From Bacteroidota bacterium (lineage in GTDB: Bacteria; Bacteroidota; Bacteroidia; Bacteroidales; Dysgonomonadaceae): a stretch of 64,000 bases of DNA. Positions 18,223 to 27,216 of the stretch are shown here, in pieces. The first letter of the stretch is position 1. Every line of letters starts with the position of its first letter. A model generated the notes under the pieces. It had not been told where the DNA came from. It saw only the letters and a list, made by a program, of their open reading frames with translations, and searched no databases. The position numbers were made by a program, and so were the translations under genes. Location: the NCBI GenBank assembly GCA_023399295.1, contig JAEWQF010000051.1:17964-81963 (forward strand). The letters run 5' to 3'.

Positions 18223-19677
18223 TTATTTCAGCGTGGTGGAGTGATAAAAGAATGCGGGCGTGGAGGGAGCACTCTCATTGTGATACGAATCCGAGACAGT
18301 CACGTAATAGTAATAAGCCTTGTCGTCATCGGCTACCGCTATGCGATAAACAGGTTCTCTCAACCCCACGGAAAGCAGATTCTCTGCCCGATTCAAGTTG
18401 AAATCGTCGCTGTCGGAACGGTACAGGTTGTAGGTCACCCTGCTCTCCTCACCCACAGCTTGCCAGCGCAACTCAAACAGCCCGTCGGAGGCTCTCTCCG
18501 CCCTCAAATCGGCAGGTGTTGCAGGGATGGTATCCGAGAGCCAGGTCATGGGTGGCAGTTTGGCCGGGTATCGATAATAGGCTTCGATGGCTGTTAGAAT
18601 CCCCTTTGTATTCGAAAGCAGATTGCCGGACCGGAAATAGGCTTGACCTTGCACCTCCCGACTTCTTGTGTAATCCACTTGCTCCAGGATGTCATTGCGT
18701 GACCAGTCCAGTTCGATCATCTGGTAGACACCCAGACCCGGCACCACAATCCTTTTGTTGCCATTGATCATCCAGTCGTCCACAAATGGATAAAAGAGAT
18801 GATCCTTGTAATACATCATCGGGTAAAGTGCATCGTGCTTCCCTGCCTGCATCCAGCGGCCAGCATCCTGATAAACAGTCTCCATGGCGGTCCAGCCGTG
18901 ACCGTTGTCCCCGATGGCGCGGTAACGACCCAGCGGAGCGCTGCTCACCTGCACCCACGGTTTTTCCTGTTTAATCCAGTCGTACACCCTTGTCACGAAT
19001 CGGGTGATGTTGTCCCTGCGCCAGTCGGCCCGCGATTTACCCTTGCCATGGAGGCGGTACATGGTGTCGTCGGGAAAGCGACCCTTGTTGTCAGGGTAAC
19101 GGATGTAATCGAAATGGATGCCGTCTACATCGTAACCGGTGACGATCTCCTGCACAATCGACAACAGGTATTCGTCGGTGCGTGGATTGCCCGGATCGAG
19201 GTACCATTCACCCTGGAACTTCCGGGCGAGTGAGGGTTGCTTCCGGGTGATGGAGGCATTCCCCAGGCTCTTCACCTGCTTGTCGCTGCCCAGGGGATAG
19301 GTGACGATCCAGGCATGACATTCCAGTCCTCTCTTGTGACACTCTTCAATGGCAAAGGCGAGCGGATCGAACGCTGAAGAGCTGTTGCCGCCTGTAACCA
19401 CCAGTGACGACATCGGCTCAATTTTGGAACGATACAACACCTCTCCTCTCCCACGTACCTGAAAGAGCACCGTATTGAAGTGGTGCCTCTTCAGGCTGTC
19501 AAGAATCGCAATCAGTTCGTTTTGCTGCGCTTCCCGGCTGGTTCTGTTGTGGGGCCAGTCGAGCCCGTAGTTGGTGGTAAGCCAAACAGCTCTCACCTCC
19601 GTTGCCGGCAATTCAGAGGATAACAGGGAAAGGGGGAACCCAATCAGAAGGATGAGCAGATAGAATATCCTGTTCAT
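18223..19677 (-). CDS. GHL10-type glycoside hydrolase-like protein (DUF187/YngK family) with fibronectin-like C-terminus
   Basis: A 484-residue exported protein. A signal peptide (about 1-20) is followed by the GHL10 TIM-barrel domain, with EVRAVWLTTNYGLDWP near the start and the motif GIHFDYIRYPD, whose aspartate and tyrosine are conserved, around residue 190. The last about 90 residues resemble a fibronectin type III-like domain (RASDGLFELRWQ, VTYNLYRSD). Family members act on cell-wall or other polysaccharides; substrate and cleavage mode are unsettled. A TATATTTG box lies 32 bases before the ATG. Confidence 0.88.
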   Translation of the reverse strand: MNRIFYLLILLIGFPLSLLSSELPATEVRAVWLTTNYGLDWPHNRTSREAQQNELIAILDSLKRHHFNTVLFQVRGRGEVLYRSKIEPMSSLVVTGGNSSSAFDPLAFAIEECHKRGLECHAWIVTYPLGSDKQVKSLGNASITRKQPSLARKFQGEWYLDPGNPRTDEYLLSIVQEIVTGYDVDGIHFDYIRYPDNKGRFPDDTMYRLHGKGKSRADWRRDNITRFVTRVYDWIKQEKPWVQVSSAPLGRYRAIGDNGHGWTAMETVYQDAGRWMQAGKHDALYPMMYYKDHLFYPFVDDWMINGNKRIVVPGLGVYQMIELDWSRNDILEQVDYTRSREVQGQAYFRSGNLLSNTKGILTAIEAYYRYPAKLPPMTWLSDTIPATPADLRAERASDGLFELRWQAVGEESRVTYNLYRSDSDDFNLNRAENLLSVGLREPVYRIAVADDDKAYYYYVTVSDSYHNESAPSTPAFFYHSTTLK

Positions 19678-19708
19678 TAATTATAATCGTTCTATTCTTT
19701 ATCGCATA

Positions 19709-19716
19709 CAAATATA
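19709..19716 (-). promoter_or_regulatory. -7 box of the GHL10 gene promoter
   Basis: The reverse strand reads TATATTTG, a full TAnnTTTG match. Transcription would begin near 19702. The remaining intergenic stretch to 19955 shows no other convincing element, and no clear promoter for the TonB receptor was found. Confidence 0.5.
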
Positions 19717-19955
19717 GCACAAATAAACGGTTTCACGCAGCATTTGTGGCGGATTTAAGAAATGCGAAACAGCCGGTGAAAGTGCAGGGTGATGGAGCCA
19801 CTCACGTGCAATCACAGATAGAAGACAATGCAGAAAATATTTACCAAACAGTGCAGAACTTATGGGACCTTTTTTTGTTTAGATGTCACATATGGTGGCG
19901 TTTCCAGCCTTGAGAATTTACGAGCATACGAACAAACCTAAAACCTGTTTCATCA

Positions 19956-22340
19956 ATGAGAAGACCAATCGTGTCAGCGCTTTATTTACTGATTACGCTC
20001 CTTGCCTATTCCCAGCAGGGAAGGATTGAGGGACGTGTATACAACGAGAAGAACAACGAGCCCCTGGAGTTCGCAACCATCCAGATCCAGGGCACCCTCA
20101 CCGGGTCTACCACCGACCTGGATGGCCGCTTCATCTTCACCGGCATCGATCCCGGATTCGTGCGACTGGTGGTCAGCTACGTCGGTTTCGAAACCACCGT
20201 CTCGGCAGAGATACAGGTACAGGGCAACCAGACTGCCTTCATCGATATCGCCGTGCCGGAATCCTCCACCCTGATCAGCGAGGTGGTGGTCCGTCCCAAC
20301 GTGAACCTGAAGAAGATCGAGAGTCCCGTCTCTTTTGCCACAGTGGGTGTCAAGGATATCGAGAAGGCTGCCGGCGTGAACCGTGATGTCTCCAAGGTAT
20401 TGCAGACCTTGCCGGGTGTGGGCGCCACCGACCCCAACCGCAACGACCTGATCGTGCGGGGTGGAGGACCCTCAGAGAATGTCTTCTACCTCGACGGGGT
20501 GGAGATTCCCATCATCAATCACTTTGCTACACAGGGATCTTCAGGAGGTGCCGTGGGGGTGATCAACCCCGACTTCGTACGGGAGATCAACTTCTACACC
20601 GGTGCATTTCCTGCCAGCCGCCCCAATGCGTTGAGCTCGGTGATGGACATCCGGCAGAAGGATGGGAGCAGCGACCGCATCCACACGAAGCTTGCTGTCG
20701 GCGCCTCCGATGCCGCTTTCACCCTCGACGGACCCCTCGGTGAAAAATCAACGTTCATTGTCTCAGCCCGCCAGTCCTATCTGCAGTTGCTTTTCAAGCT
20801 GATCGGTCTTCCTTTTCTGCCGACTTACAACGACTTCCAGGTGAAGTACAAATACCGGATCGACCAGAAGAACGAGCTCTCCTTCATCGGCATCGGGGCC
20901 ATCGACAACATGACGCTTAACACCGGACTGCAGGAGACAGGCACCGAGGCACAGAAGTACCTGCTCAATTACCTGCCCATCTATGAGCAGTGGAACTATG
21001 CCGTGGGAGCTGTCTACAAGCACTTCAGCGACCGTTACTTCGACACCTGGGTGCTGAGCCGCAACATGCTGCGCAACAACAACTACAAGTATGAGGAGAA
21101 CGACGAAACGCAGCCCAAAATATCGGACTACCGCTCCGATGAAGCGGAAAACAAGCTGCGCTTCGAACGGAGCTACCCCGACCTGCCGGTAAAGATCCTG
21201 GTGGGTGCCGGAGTCACCCATGCGCACTACACCAACAACACCAACCGCAAGGCATTTGTAGATGGATCACTCACCGACCTGATCTACAGCACCGACCTCA
21301 ACCTCCTGTCATACCAGGCCTTCATCCAGGCTTCCGACACCTACCTTGCGGAGAGGCTCTCCCTCTCACTGGGGATCAACACCATCGGCAACAACTTCAA
21401 CAAGAACATGAGCAATCCGTTCAACCAGTTCTCACCACGGTTCTCGGCATCCTACCGGATCAGTGACAAGTGGGATCTCAACGGCAATGTCGGACGTTAC
21501 GCCATGCGACCTGCCTATACCACCCTGGGCTACAAGAATGCGGCGGGCGCCTTTGCCAACAAGAACGAACAACTGAAGCACATCATCTCCAACCAGGCCA
21601 TCGCCGGCTTCGAATTTCGCCCCTCTGATGTGACACGCTTCAACCTGGAAGGGTTCTACAAACAGTATGAAAACTATCCCCTCTCGGTGAGGGAAGGGAT
21701 CAGCATCGCCGGCAAGGGTACCGATTACGGTCAGATCGGTGACGAAGAGATCATCTCCACCGGGAGGGGGCGTGCCTACGGAATCGAGTTCTCGGGGAAG
21801 CTGTTCGACTGGAAGAAACTCAACAGTACGGTGACTTACACCCTCTTCAAAAGCGAGTTCACCGACAGCGAGGGCACCTACCATCCCTCCAATTGGGATA
21901 CCCGACACATGGTGAACCTGATCGGCAGCTATCGACTGCCCCGCAATTGGAACATCTCGATGCGCTGGCGTTACGTGGGAGGAGCACCCTACTCTCCCAT
22001 CGACATGGAACTCTCCTCCAGCAAGGCTGCCTGGAGTGTCACCAACCAGGCCTATATCGACTATGCAAATTACAATACACTCCGTCTGGATGATGCACAT
22101 CAGCTGGACCTGCGGGTTGACAGGGAGTTCTACTACAACCGCTGGATGCTGAACCTCTATGCCGACGTGCAGAACGCCTACAACTTCCAGTCGCAAAACC
22201 CGCCCATCTTCACCAATCGTGACAGCAACGGCGCCGTGATGGACGACCCTGCCAATCCACAAGAGAGGCAGCAGCTGAGAGTGATTGAGACCTACAGCGG
22301 CACCGTGCTACCCACCATCGGGATCATTGTCAAATTTTAA
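19956..22340 (+). CDS. TonB-dependent outer-membrane receptor with CarboxypepD_reg-like N-terminus
   Basis: A 794-residue receptor. After a signal peptide (about 1-19), residues 22-110 form a CarboxypepD_reg-like beta-sandwich (GRIEGRVYNEKNNEPLEFAT). The plug domain follows (GVNRDVSKVLQTLPGV, then DLIVRGGGPSENVFYLDGVEI) and then the 22-strand barrel, ending in GIIVKF with the terminal aromatic needed for outer-membrane insertion. It imports a bulky ligand using TonB energy. No SusD-like partner is adjacent, so it is not a classic SusCD glycan system. The downstream small secreted protein starts 12 bases after the stop and is likely cotranscribed. The ligand is unknown. Confidence 0.93.
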   Translation: MRRPIVSALYLLITLLAYSQQGRIEGRVYNEKNNEPLEFATIQIQGTLTGSTTDLDGRFIFTGIDPGFVRLVVSYVGFETTVSAEIQVQGNQTAFIDIAVPESSTLISEVVVRPNVNLKKIESPVSFATVGVKDIEKAAGVNRDVSKVLQTLPGVGATDPNRNDLIVRGGGPSENVFYLDGVEIPIINHFATQGSSGGAVGVINPDFVREINFYTGAFPASRPNALSSVMDIRQKDGSSDRIHTKLAVGASDAAFTLDGPLGEKSTFIVSARQSYLQLLFKLIGLPFLPTYNDFQVKYKYRIDQKNELSFIGIGAIDNMTLNTGLQETGTEAQKYLLNYLPIYEQWNYAVGAVYKHFSDRYFDTWVLSRNMLRNNNYKYEENDETQPKISDYRSDEAENKLRFERSYPDLPVKILVGAGVTHAHYTNNTNRKAFVDGSLTDLIYSTDLNLLSYQAFIQASDTYLAERLSLSLGINTIGNNFNKNMSNPFNQFSPRFSASYRISDKWDLNGNVGRYAMRPAYTTLGYKNAAGAFANKNEQLKHIISNQAIAGFEFRPSDVTRFNLEGFYKQYENYPLSVREGISIAGKGTDYGQIGDEEIISTGRGRAYGIEFSGKLFDWKKLNSTVTYTLFKSEFTDSEGTYHPSNWDTRHMVNLIGSYRLPRNWNISMRWRYVGGAPYSPIDMELSSSKAAWSVTNQAYIDYANYNTLRLDDAHQLDLRVDREFYYNRWMLNLYADVQNAYNFQSQNPPIFTNRDSNGAVMDDPANPQERQQLRVIETYSGTVLPTIGIIVKF

Positions 22341-22352
22341 AGGATCACTATT

Positions 22353-23075
22353 ATGCAAGTTATCACCTTATTCTTGTCGATCTGTTTATCCGGCCACATG
22401 CTGGTGGCTCAGGAGAAACCGGAAGCATCCACCCTCAGCGAAAAACAACAGGCAAAAACTGAAATTACATTGCAGGCAGAAAAAGGGAAACATCACAACC
22501 ATCCCCTCTATGCAGTATGGCTGGCCGACAGCAACGGACAATACATCCAGACACTGTTTGTGTCAGAGAGTATCGGCAAGGGAGTGTTTAAAAGGGGCAG
22601 CAGGCGTACCGGCAGATGGATGCCTGGAGAGATTGAACGACCCGCCTCCCTTCCCTACTGGATCCATCAACGCAGCATCCTCAACGAAAAGGGGACGCTG
22701 CTTCCCACCTCCCGGTCGCCTGTTGCGGATGCCTATACGGGTGCAACACCCAAAGGATCTTTCACCTTGCGGCTGCAAAGCGATGAGCCATTGCAGGGAA
22801 AGTACCGCATCTACCTGGAGGTGAACCAATCATGGGACTGGAACAATTACTGGACCAACAACCGTTACCCCGGAAACAAAGAGTATATGACATCCAGCCA
22901 GCCGGCAGTGGTCTATGTGGCAGAGATAGACAGCAACAAACCGGGGACATCGACACCACTCACTCCCATCGGTCACAGCCACTATGCCGGTGAAAGTGGT
23001 GAGCTATTCACCGACTTGAGCACACTCACTACCGCCCTGGAGATACTCAAAATGGCGACAGTCACAATCAGATAA
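22353..23075 (+). CDS. Secreted protein, DUF2271-like
   Basis: A 240-residue protein with a signal peptide (about 1-19, ending MLVAQ). The core begins with NHPLYAVWLADSNGQYIQTL, which resembles the beta-rich DUF2271 family of predicted periplasmic proteins, and ends near PAVVYVAEIDS. It is rich in polar and aromatic residues and lacks transmembrane segments. It lies 12 bases after the TonB receptor and before a strong terminator, so the two form a transcription unit. It may bind or process the receptor's ligand. The DUF2271 assignment is from memory of the family's look and is moderate. Confidence 0.7.
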   Translation: MQVITLFLSICLSGHMLVAQEKPEASTLSEKQQAKTEITLQAEKGKHHNHPLYAVWLADSNGQYIQTLFVSESIGKGVFKRGSRRTGRWMPGEIERPASLPYWIHQRSILNEKGTLLPTSRSPVADAYTGATPKGSFTLRLQSDEPLQGKYRIYLEVNQSWDWNNYWTNNRYPGNKEYMTSSQPAVVYVAEIDSNKPGTSTPLTPIGHSHYAGESGELFTDLSTLTTALEILKMATVTIR

Positions 23076-23090
23076 GAGGGATCAAACCAA

Positions 23091-23131
23091 AAAAATACTC
23101 CTGTACATTGTCTGTACAGGAGTATTTTTTT
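23091..23131 (+). terminator. Strong rho-independent terminator after the TonB receptor operon
   Basis: A 17-base inverted repeat (23091-23107 and 23113-23129, core ATACTCCTGTACA) with a TTGTC loop ends in a T-run. It lies between the DUF2271-like gene and the convergent tRNA gene and can work in both directions. Confidence 0.9.
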
Positions 23132-23132
23132 G

Positions 23133-23205
<73 letters not shown>

Positions 23206-23214
23206 AATTAAAAC

Positions 23215-23230
23215 GAGCTACTTTCGCAAT
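23215..23230. repeat. Truncated second copy of the tRNA-Gly 5' end
   Basis: The 16 bases GAGCTACTTTCGCAAT at 23193-23208 (tRNA 5' end plus three upstream bases) are repeated exactly at 23215-23230, immediately upstream of the gene. The copy covers only the acceptor 5' strand and part of the D arm, so it cannot make a tRNA. It may be a recombination or deletion scar. Confidence 0.75.
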
Positions 23231-23309
23231 GGATGCAAGCAGGTTGCTGCTTTTGATTCAGGCTCTCTTGCCCCTATCCAGCGCAATTTCTTGTTTGTTT
23301 TTGCGGGTA

Positions 23310-23340
23310 CAAAGATAGCATATAGTTTGATGATCGCAAA
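23310..23340 (-). promoter_or_regulatory. Canonical Bacteroidetes promoter for tRNA-Gly
   Basis: Reading on the reverse strand, TTTG (23340-23337) is separated by 19 bases from TATCTTTG (23317-23310). These are the -33 and -7 elements of the Bacteroidetes housekeeping promoter. Transcription would start near 23303 and run into the tRNA. Confidence 0.75.
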
Positions 23341-23349
23341 AAAAAGCGA

Positions 23350-23826
23350 CTAAAATTTTAACATGGCAACAATTTTCTCCAGGTAATGGGCATCTGTTTC
23401 CGAAAAAGCATCCAGTTGGTCGCTGTCCACATCAAGCACACCCCACACCCTCTCCCCTGAAAAGAGGGGCACCACGATCTCGGAACGGGAGCGGGAGCTG
23501 CATGCAATATGGCCCGGAAACAGATCCACATCAGGGACGATCAGTGTCTTTGCCTCCTTCCAGGCGGTGCCACAGACACCCCTGCCATGGGCGATACGGG
23601 TACAGGCCACAGGCCCCTGAAAAGGGCCGAGCAGCAGTTGATCAGCCTCAACCCGATAGAAGCCGACCCAGAAAAAGTCAAAAGCCTCTTTCAGGGCAGC
23701 AGCCATGTTCGCCATGTTGGCGATCAGGTCGGGCTCATCCTCTACCAGCCCCTGCAGCTGAGGGATCAACGATTCATATTTCTCTTTTAAAGTCCCGTTA
23801 TCCAGTATCTGTAAATCTTCCGCCAT
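23350..23826 (-). CDS. msrC: Free methionine-(R)-sulfoxide reductase, GAF domain
   Basis: A 158-residue GAF-domain enzyme that reduces free methionine-R-sulfoxide in the cytoplasm. The three redox cysteines are at C75, C85 and C109. Their spacing (10 and 24) is the same as the E. coli enzyme's C84/C94/C118, and they sit in the conserved blocks GPVACTRIAHGRGVCG and HIACSSRSRSEIVVP. The substrate pocket segment LDVDSDQLDAF near the C-terminus is also conserved. The length is typical. It reflects exposure to oxidants in an otherwise anaerobic-looking gene set. Confidence 0.95.
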   Translation of the reverse strand: MAEDLQILDNGTLKEKYESLIPQLQGLVEDEPDLIANMANMAAALKEAFDFFWVGFYRVEADQLLLGPFQGPVACTRIAHGRGVCGTAWKEAKTLIVPDVDLFPGHIACSSRSRSEIVVPLFSGERVWGVLDVDSDQLDAFSETDAHYLEKIVAMLKF

Positions 23827-23908
23827 ATGCGTTGTAATGCGATTGTTAAAAAAAATCGCACCACCGGTGAGGGCGGTACGATTGAGGTTGTTGTAATTTT
23901 GTTCTGTT

Positions 23909-24589
23909 TTACTGGGCCTGCTCTTTTGCCTCCTGAATCATCTTGGCGTTGGGCAGGATATAGACCTCCACACGGCGGTTCTCAGCCCTTCCGGCAGTGG
24001 TGCTGTTGTCAGCCACCGGCTGTTTTGAGCCAAATCCTTCGTACACCATCCGTGTGCCGGAAACACCCTTGGTAAGAAGGTAGTTGTACACCGATTCGGC
24101 ACGGCGCTCCGACAAGGGATTGTTGATGGCATCGCTACCGGTACTGTCGGTGTGGCCGTAAATCTTCACATCGGTATCCGGGTTGTTCAGCAGGGAGGTG
24201 GCAAACTTGTCGAGAGAAACGCGTGATGAGGTGTTCAGCGTGCTCGAGTTGGTGGCATAGAGGATCCCCGATTCGAAGGTCACCCTGATGGCTTCGCCCT
24301 CGTTCACTTTCTCCACTTGTGCACCTTCAATCTGCTCCAGTTCGGCAGCCTGCTTGTCCATCTTGTTGCCAATAATGGCACCGGCAGTACCTCCCAATAT
24401 GGCACCGATGCCCGCTCCAATGGCGGCACCTCTTCCGCCGCCGGCAATCGCGCCAACGCCTGCACCTACGGCAGCGCCAGCGCCTGCTCCAATGCCGCCA
24501 CCCTGTACTGCTCTGTTCAATCCGCAACCGGAGAATATCATGGCTCCACCCAGCAGGGTTACGGCCATTAACTTCGAAAATTGTTTCAT
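23909..24589 (-). CDS. OmpA-family lipoprotein with glycine-zipper segment
   Basis: A 226-residue envelope protein. The signal peptide ends in a lipobox with C22 (FSGC). Residues 30-78 are a glycine/alanine zipper with repeated GAGxGA steps that could insert in or lie on the membrane. The C-terminal OmpA domain (about 100-215) carries the peptidoglycan-binding pattern YGHTDSTGSDAINNPLSERRA with the conserved aspartate and arginine, and so likely tethers the outer membrane to the cell wall. The layout matches YiaD-like proteins. Confidence 0.92.
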   Translation of the reverse strand: MKQFSKLMAVTLLGGAMIFSGCGLNRAVQGGGIGAGAGAAVGAGVGAIAGGGRGAAIGAGIGAILGGTAGAIIGNKMDKQAAELEQIEGAQVEKVNEGEAIRVTFESGILYATNSSTLNTSSRVSLDKFATSLLNNPDTDVKIYGHTDSTGSDAINNPLSERRAESVYNYLLTKGVSGTRMVYEGFGSKQPVADNSTTAGRAENRRVEVYILPNAKMIQEAKEQAQ

Positions 24590-24661
24590 CGTCTGTTTGG
24601 TTTTTTATTCGTTAGTAATCAAAATTGAATGATTGTTTCGTCTCCCCATTCACTGATTGAT

Positions 24662-24994
24662 TCAATCGAACAGGTTGAGTGTGTCACAATATGCAAGTTC
24701 GCCCGCTACGATGGCTTCGATCTGTTCGTCGGTATATGCTTTGATTGCATCCTTGCGGGCATTTTTCAGAATATACTCGAGCAACTCATCCTCATCGATC
24801 TCGATCTCGGTGTCGTCATGCTCATCCAGAAATCCCTTCTCTTCGTAGAACTCGTAAACAAGATCTACAATATAGTTGATTTCATCGTCATTGAGTTCAC
24901 TTTTCATCTCTTCGGGTAAATTTTCCCTGATAAACTTCAGTGAGTCATCTTCATCGTATTCGAGCACTTTTTTTTCTTCACTCATATCATTCAT
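24662..24994 (-). CDS. Small acidic conserved protein, unknown function
   Basis: A 110-residue (107 from the ATG at 24985) very acidic protein, rich in glutamate and aspartate throughout, with stretches such as DTEIEIDEDELLEYIL. It is predicted all-helical, with no signal peptide or membrane segment. I do not recognise a named family, though proteins of this look recur in Bacteroidetes genomes. It lies between the OmpA lipoprotein and yidC on the same strand with intergenic gaps on both sides. Confidence 0.75.
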   Translation of the reverse strand: MNDMSEEKKVLEYDEDDSLKFIRENLPEEMKSELNDDEINYIVDLVYEFYEEKGFLDEHDDTEIEIDEDELLEYILKNARKDAIKAYTDEQIEAIVAGELAYCDTLNLFD

Positions 24995-25138
24995 TGTTTA
25001 ATAGTTTGTTTTCACAACATCTATCTGTCGGAACAGTCTCCCCCATTCAATGTGAGCATGTTCACTGCTCCAAAGCCCGATTCATAAATAGAACAATCAT
25101 CCCAAAAATTAGTTCACCTCCCTTAGAGAGAGGGTGCC

Positions 25139-25166
25139 ATAAAAACCGGAAGCTTTCGCCTCCGGT
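25139..25166 (-). terminator. Terminator after yidC with GAAA tetraloop
   Basis: On the reverse strand the RNA would form ACCGGAGGC-GAAA-GCUUCCGGU followed by UUUU. This is a 9-pair stem with one G-U pair and a stable GNRA loop, 28 bases after the yidC stop codon. Confidence 0.88.
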
Positions 25167-25193
25167 ATATTTTGGCACCAGTCGTTCGACTTG

Positions 25194-27170
25194 TTATCTG
25201 TAATTGCGTTTGGCATTCTCTTTGGCCTTCTCACGAGCCTGTTTTTCCTGCAGCTTCTGTGCTTCTGCAAGGCGTGCCATGAATCCCGATTTCTTTTTCG
25301 GTTTCTTCTTATTGGCTTCCAACTCTGCCAGGATCTTATCCTCGTTGATTGTCTGCTTCATGATCAGCGTGATCAGGATGGTATAGAGCGTGGAGAGGAA
25401 ATAGTAGTAGTTGAGACCTGCAGGATAAGAGTTCAGGAAGAAGAACATGAAGACCGACATGAAAATGGGCATGTACTTCATCCCCGGCATTGTCTGTGCA
25501 CCGGTATCGGTCATGCTCATGTTGTACTTGGTGTAGAAGACGTTCACCACCGTCATCAGCAGACAGAAGATACTGATGTGGTTCCCCAGATACTTGGTCA
25601 CCAGGGGAATGTTGCCACTCCAGGAAATCAGTGAATCGTAGGTTGAGAGGTCGTCAGCCCAGAGGAAACCCTGCTGACGCAATTCGATGGCAGAAGGGAA
25701 GAAGAAGAAAAAGGCGAGCAAGACCGGCATCTGAATCAACATCGGCAGGCATCCGCTCATCGGACTCACCCCCACCTTGTTGTAGAGCTCCATGGTAGCC
25801 TGTTGCCGCTTCATCATCATATCCTGCTCCTTGCCGGGGAATTTCTTCTCGATCTCCTGAATCTGGGGACGCAGCACACGCATCTTGGCGGAGGAGATGT
25901 ATGATTTGTAGGTGAGCGGTGAGATCACCAACTTCACCAGCAATGTCAGGATCAGGATAATCAGCCCCATGCCCCAATTGAGTGAGAGAAAGAAATTAAA
26001 AATTGGAATCACGAACCACTTGTTTACCCAACTCAACCATTTATAGCCAAGATAGACCGTTTCCTCCAGCTGTAGCTTCTGTGTGCTGTCGCTCACCCCC
26101 TTGTCGTAAGCCTTCAGGGTGTTGTAATGCACCGGCCCGAAATAGTAGTTGAATCCTGCGGTGATCAGATCGCTCTCGGCACTCATCTCACCCGGCACCC
26201 ATACCTCTGCCGCGTATGATTTGATGTGGTCGGGGTCGTTCAGCACCTCGGAGGTCAGGATGGTATTGCTGAATGGTTTCTTGCCAATGACCACAGCCGT
26301 GAAGTACTGGTCCTTGAAAGCAAACCACTTGAGTGGATCGGAGAGCTCCTTCCGGTCATTCTTCGAATCACTTAACTTCTGCACATCCTGGCGGTCATAT
26401 TTGTAATGGATGCGCGCATAGCGATTCTCGAACATGCGCCCTTTCTCCTGCTGGCGGATATCCTGTTCCCAGTACATCCTGAAGTTGGTGAGGCTCTCGG
26501 GGTGAAGGGCGTTGCGCATACCGGCTACCCGCACCTCAAAGTCCATCATGTAGGCATCGGCAGGCAGGGTGTAGACGAAATCGATGTACTGATCCGTTGT
26601 GGTCTGCAGTCGCATTGTCACACTGTTGCTTTCCGCACTGCGGATAGGAGTGAAATACTCCTGCTCGGTGGAGAGACGCACGCTGTTGCGGTTGAAGAGA
26701 TCCAGGTTAAACCGTGCCTCCTCATCTTCGAAGAGATAGAGGCTGTCACCGGTATGACGCAGATGTTCTTTCAGTTGCACCGACCGGATGCTGCCGCCAT
26801 GCGTGTTGAGCAGGATGCGTACCTTTTCGTTCTCCAGCACGATCGACTGTTCAACCCTCGTTGCGGGAGCGGTGGGTGAGAGGCTATCAGTGAGAGCGGG
26901 TGCTGAAGTCACCGTGGTGTCGGAAACGGCTTGAGTGGCACCGAAGAAATCGACGGCACTGCTTCCCTGTGTCAACTCTGTGACACCTTGCTCCAGGGTG
27001 TCTTCAATCGGGGTGGCAACAGCACGCTCCTTTTCAACCAGTGCCAGTGAGTCGCGCATCCGTTGTTGTGTTGCTAGCTGCTCTTGAGAAGGTCTGTTGA
27101 AAATTGAAAAGCCGATGATAATTGCTGTGATCAACAGCAATCCTATGATTGTATTTTTATCCATATTCAT
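25194..27170 (-). CDS. yidC: Membrane protein insertase YidC
   Basis: A 658-residue inner-membrane insertase that places and folds proteins in the membrane alone or with SecYEG. The N-terminal transmembrane helix (about 5-23, IGLLLITAIIIGFSIF) leads into a large periplasmic beta domain (to about 370). The conserved five-helix 60KD_IMP core follows, with the family block MKYMPIFMSVFMFFFLNSYPAGLNYYY. The C-terminal tail is lysine/arginine-rich, as expected for ribosome contact. The start could be either of two ATGs two codons apart (27170, 27164). It lies 46 bases downstream of pyrG. Confidence 0.97.
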   Translation of the reverse strand: MNMDKNTIIGLLLITAIIIGFSIFNRPSQEQLATQQRMRDSLALVEKERAVATPIEDTLEQGVTELTQGSSAVDFFGATQAVSDTTVTSAPALTDSLSPTAPATRVEQSIVLENEKVRILLNTHGGSIRSVQLKEHLRHTGDSLYLFEDEEARFNLDLFNRNSVRLSTEQEYFTPIRSAESNSVTMRLQTTTDQYIDFVYTLPADAYMMDFEVRVAGMRNALHPESLTNFRMYWEQDIRQQEKGRMFENRYARIHYKYDRQDVQKLSDSKNDRKELSDPLKWFAFKDQYFTAVVIGKKPFSNTILTSEVLNDPDHIKSYAAEVWVPGEMSAESDLITAGFNYYFGPVHYNTLKAYDKGVSDSTQKLQLEETVYLGYKWLSWVNKWFVIPIFNFFLSLNWGMGLIILILTLLVKLVISPLTYKSYISSAKMRVLRPQIQEIEKKFPGKEQDMMMKRQQATMELYNKVGVSPMSGCLPMLIQMPVLLAFFFFFPSAIELRQQGFLWADDLSTYDSLISWSGNIPLVTKYLGNHISIFCLLMTVVNVFYTKYNMSMTDTGAQTMPGMKYMPIFMSVFMFFFLNSYPAGLNYYYFLSTLYTILITLIMKQTINEDKILAELEANKKKPKKKSGFMARLAEAQKLQEKQAREKAKENAKRNYR

Positions 27171-27216
27171 TTGTCTGCAACCGTTGGTTGCCAGATTTTT
27201 ACGCTGTTTGTCTCTG

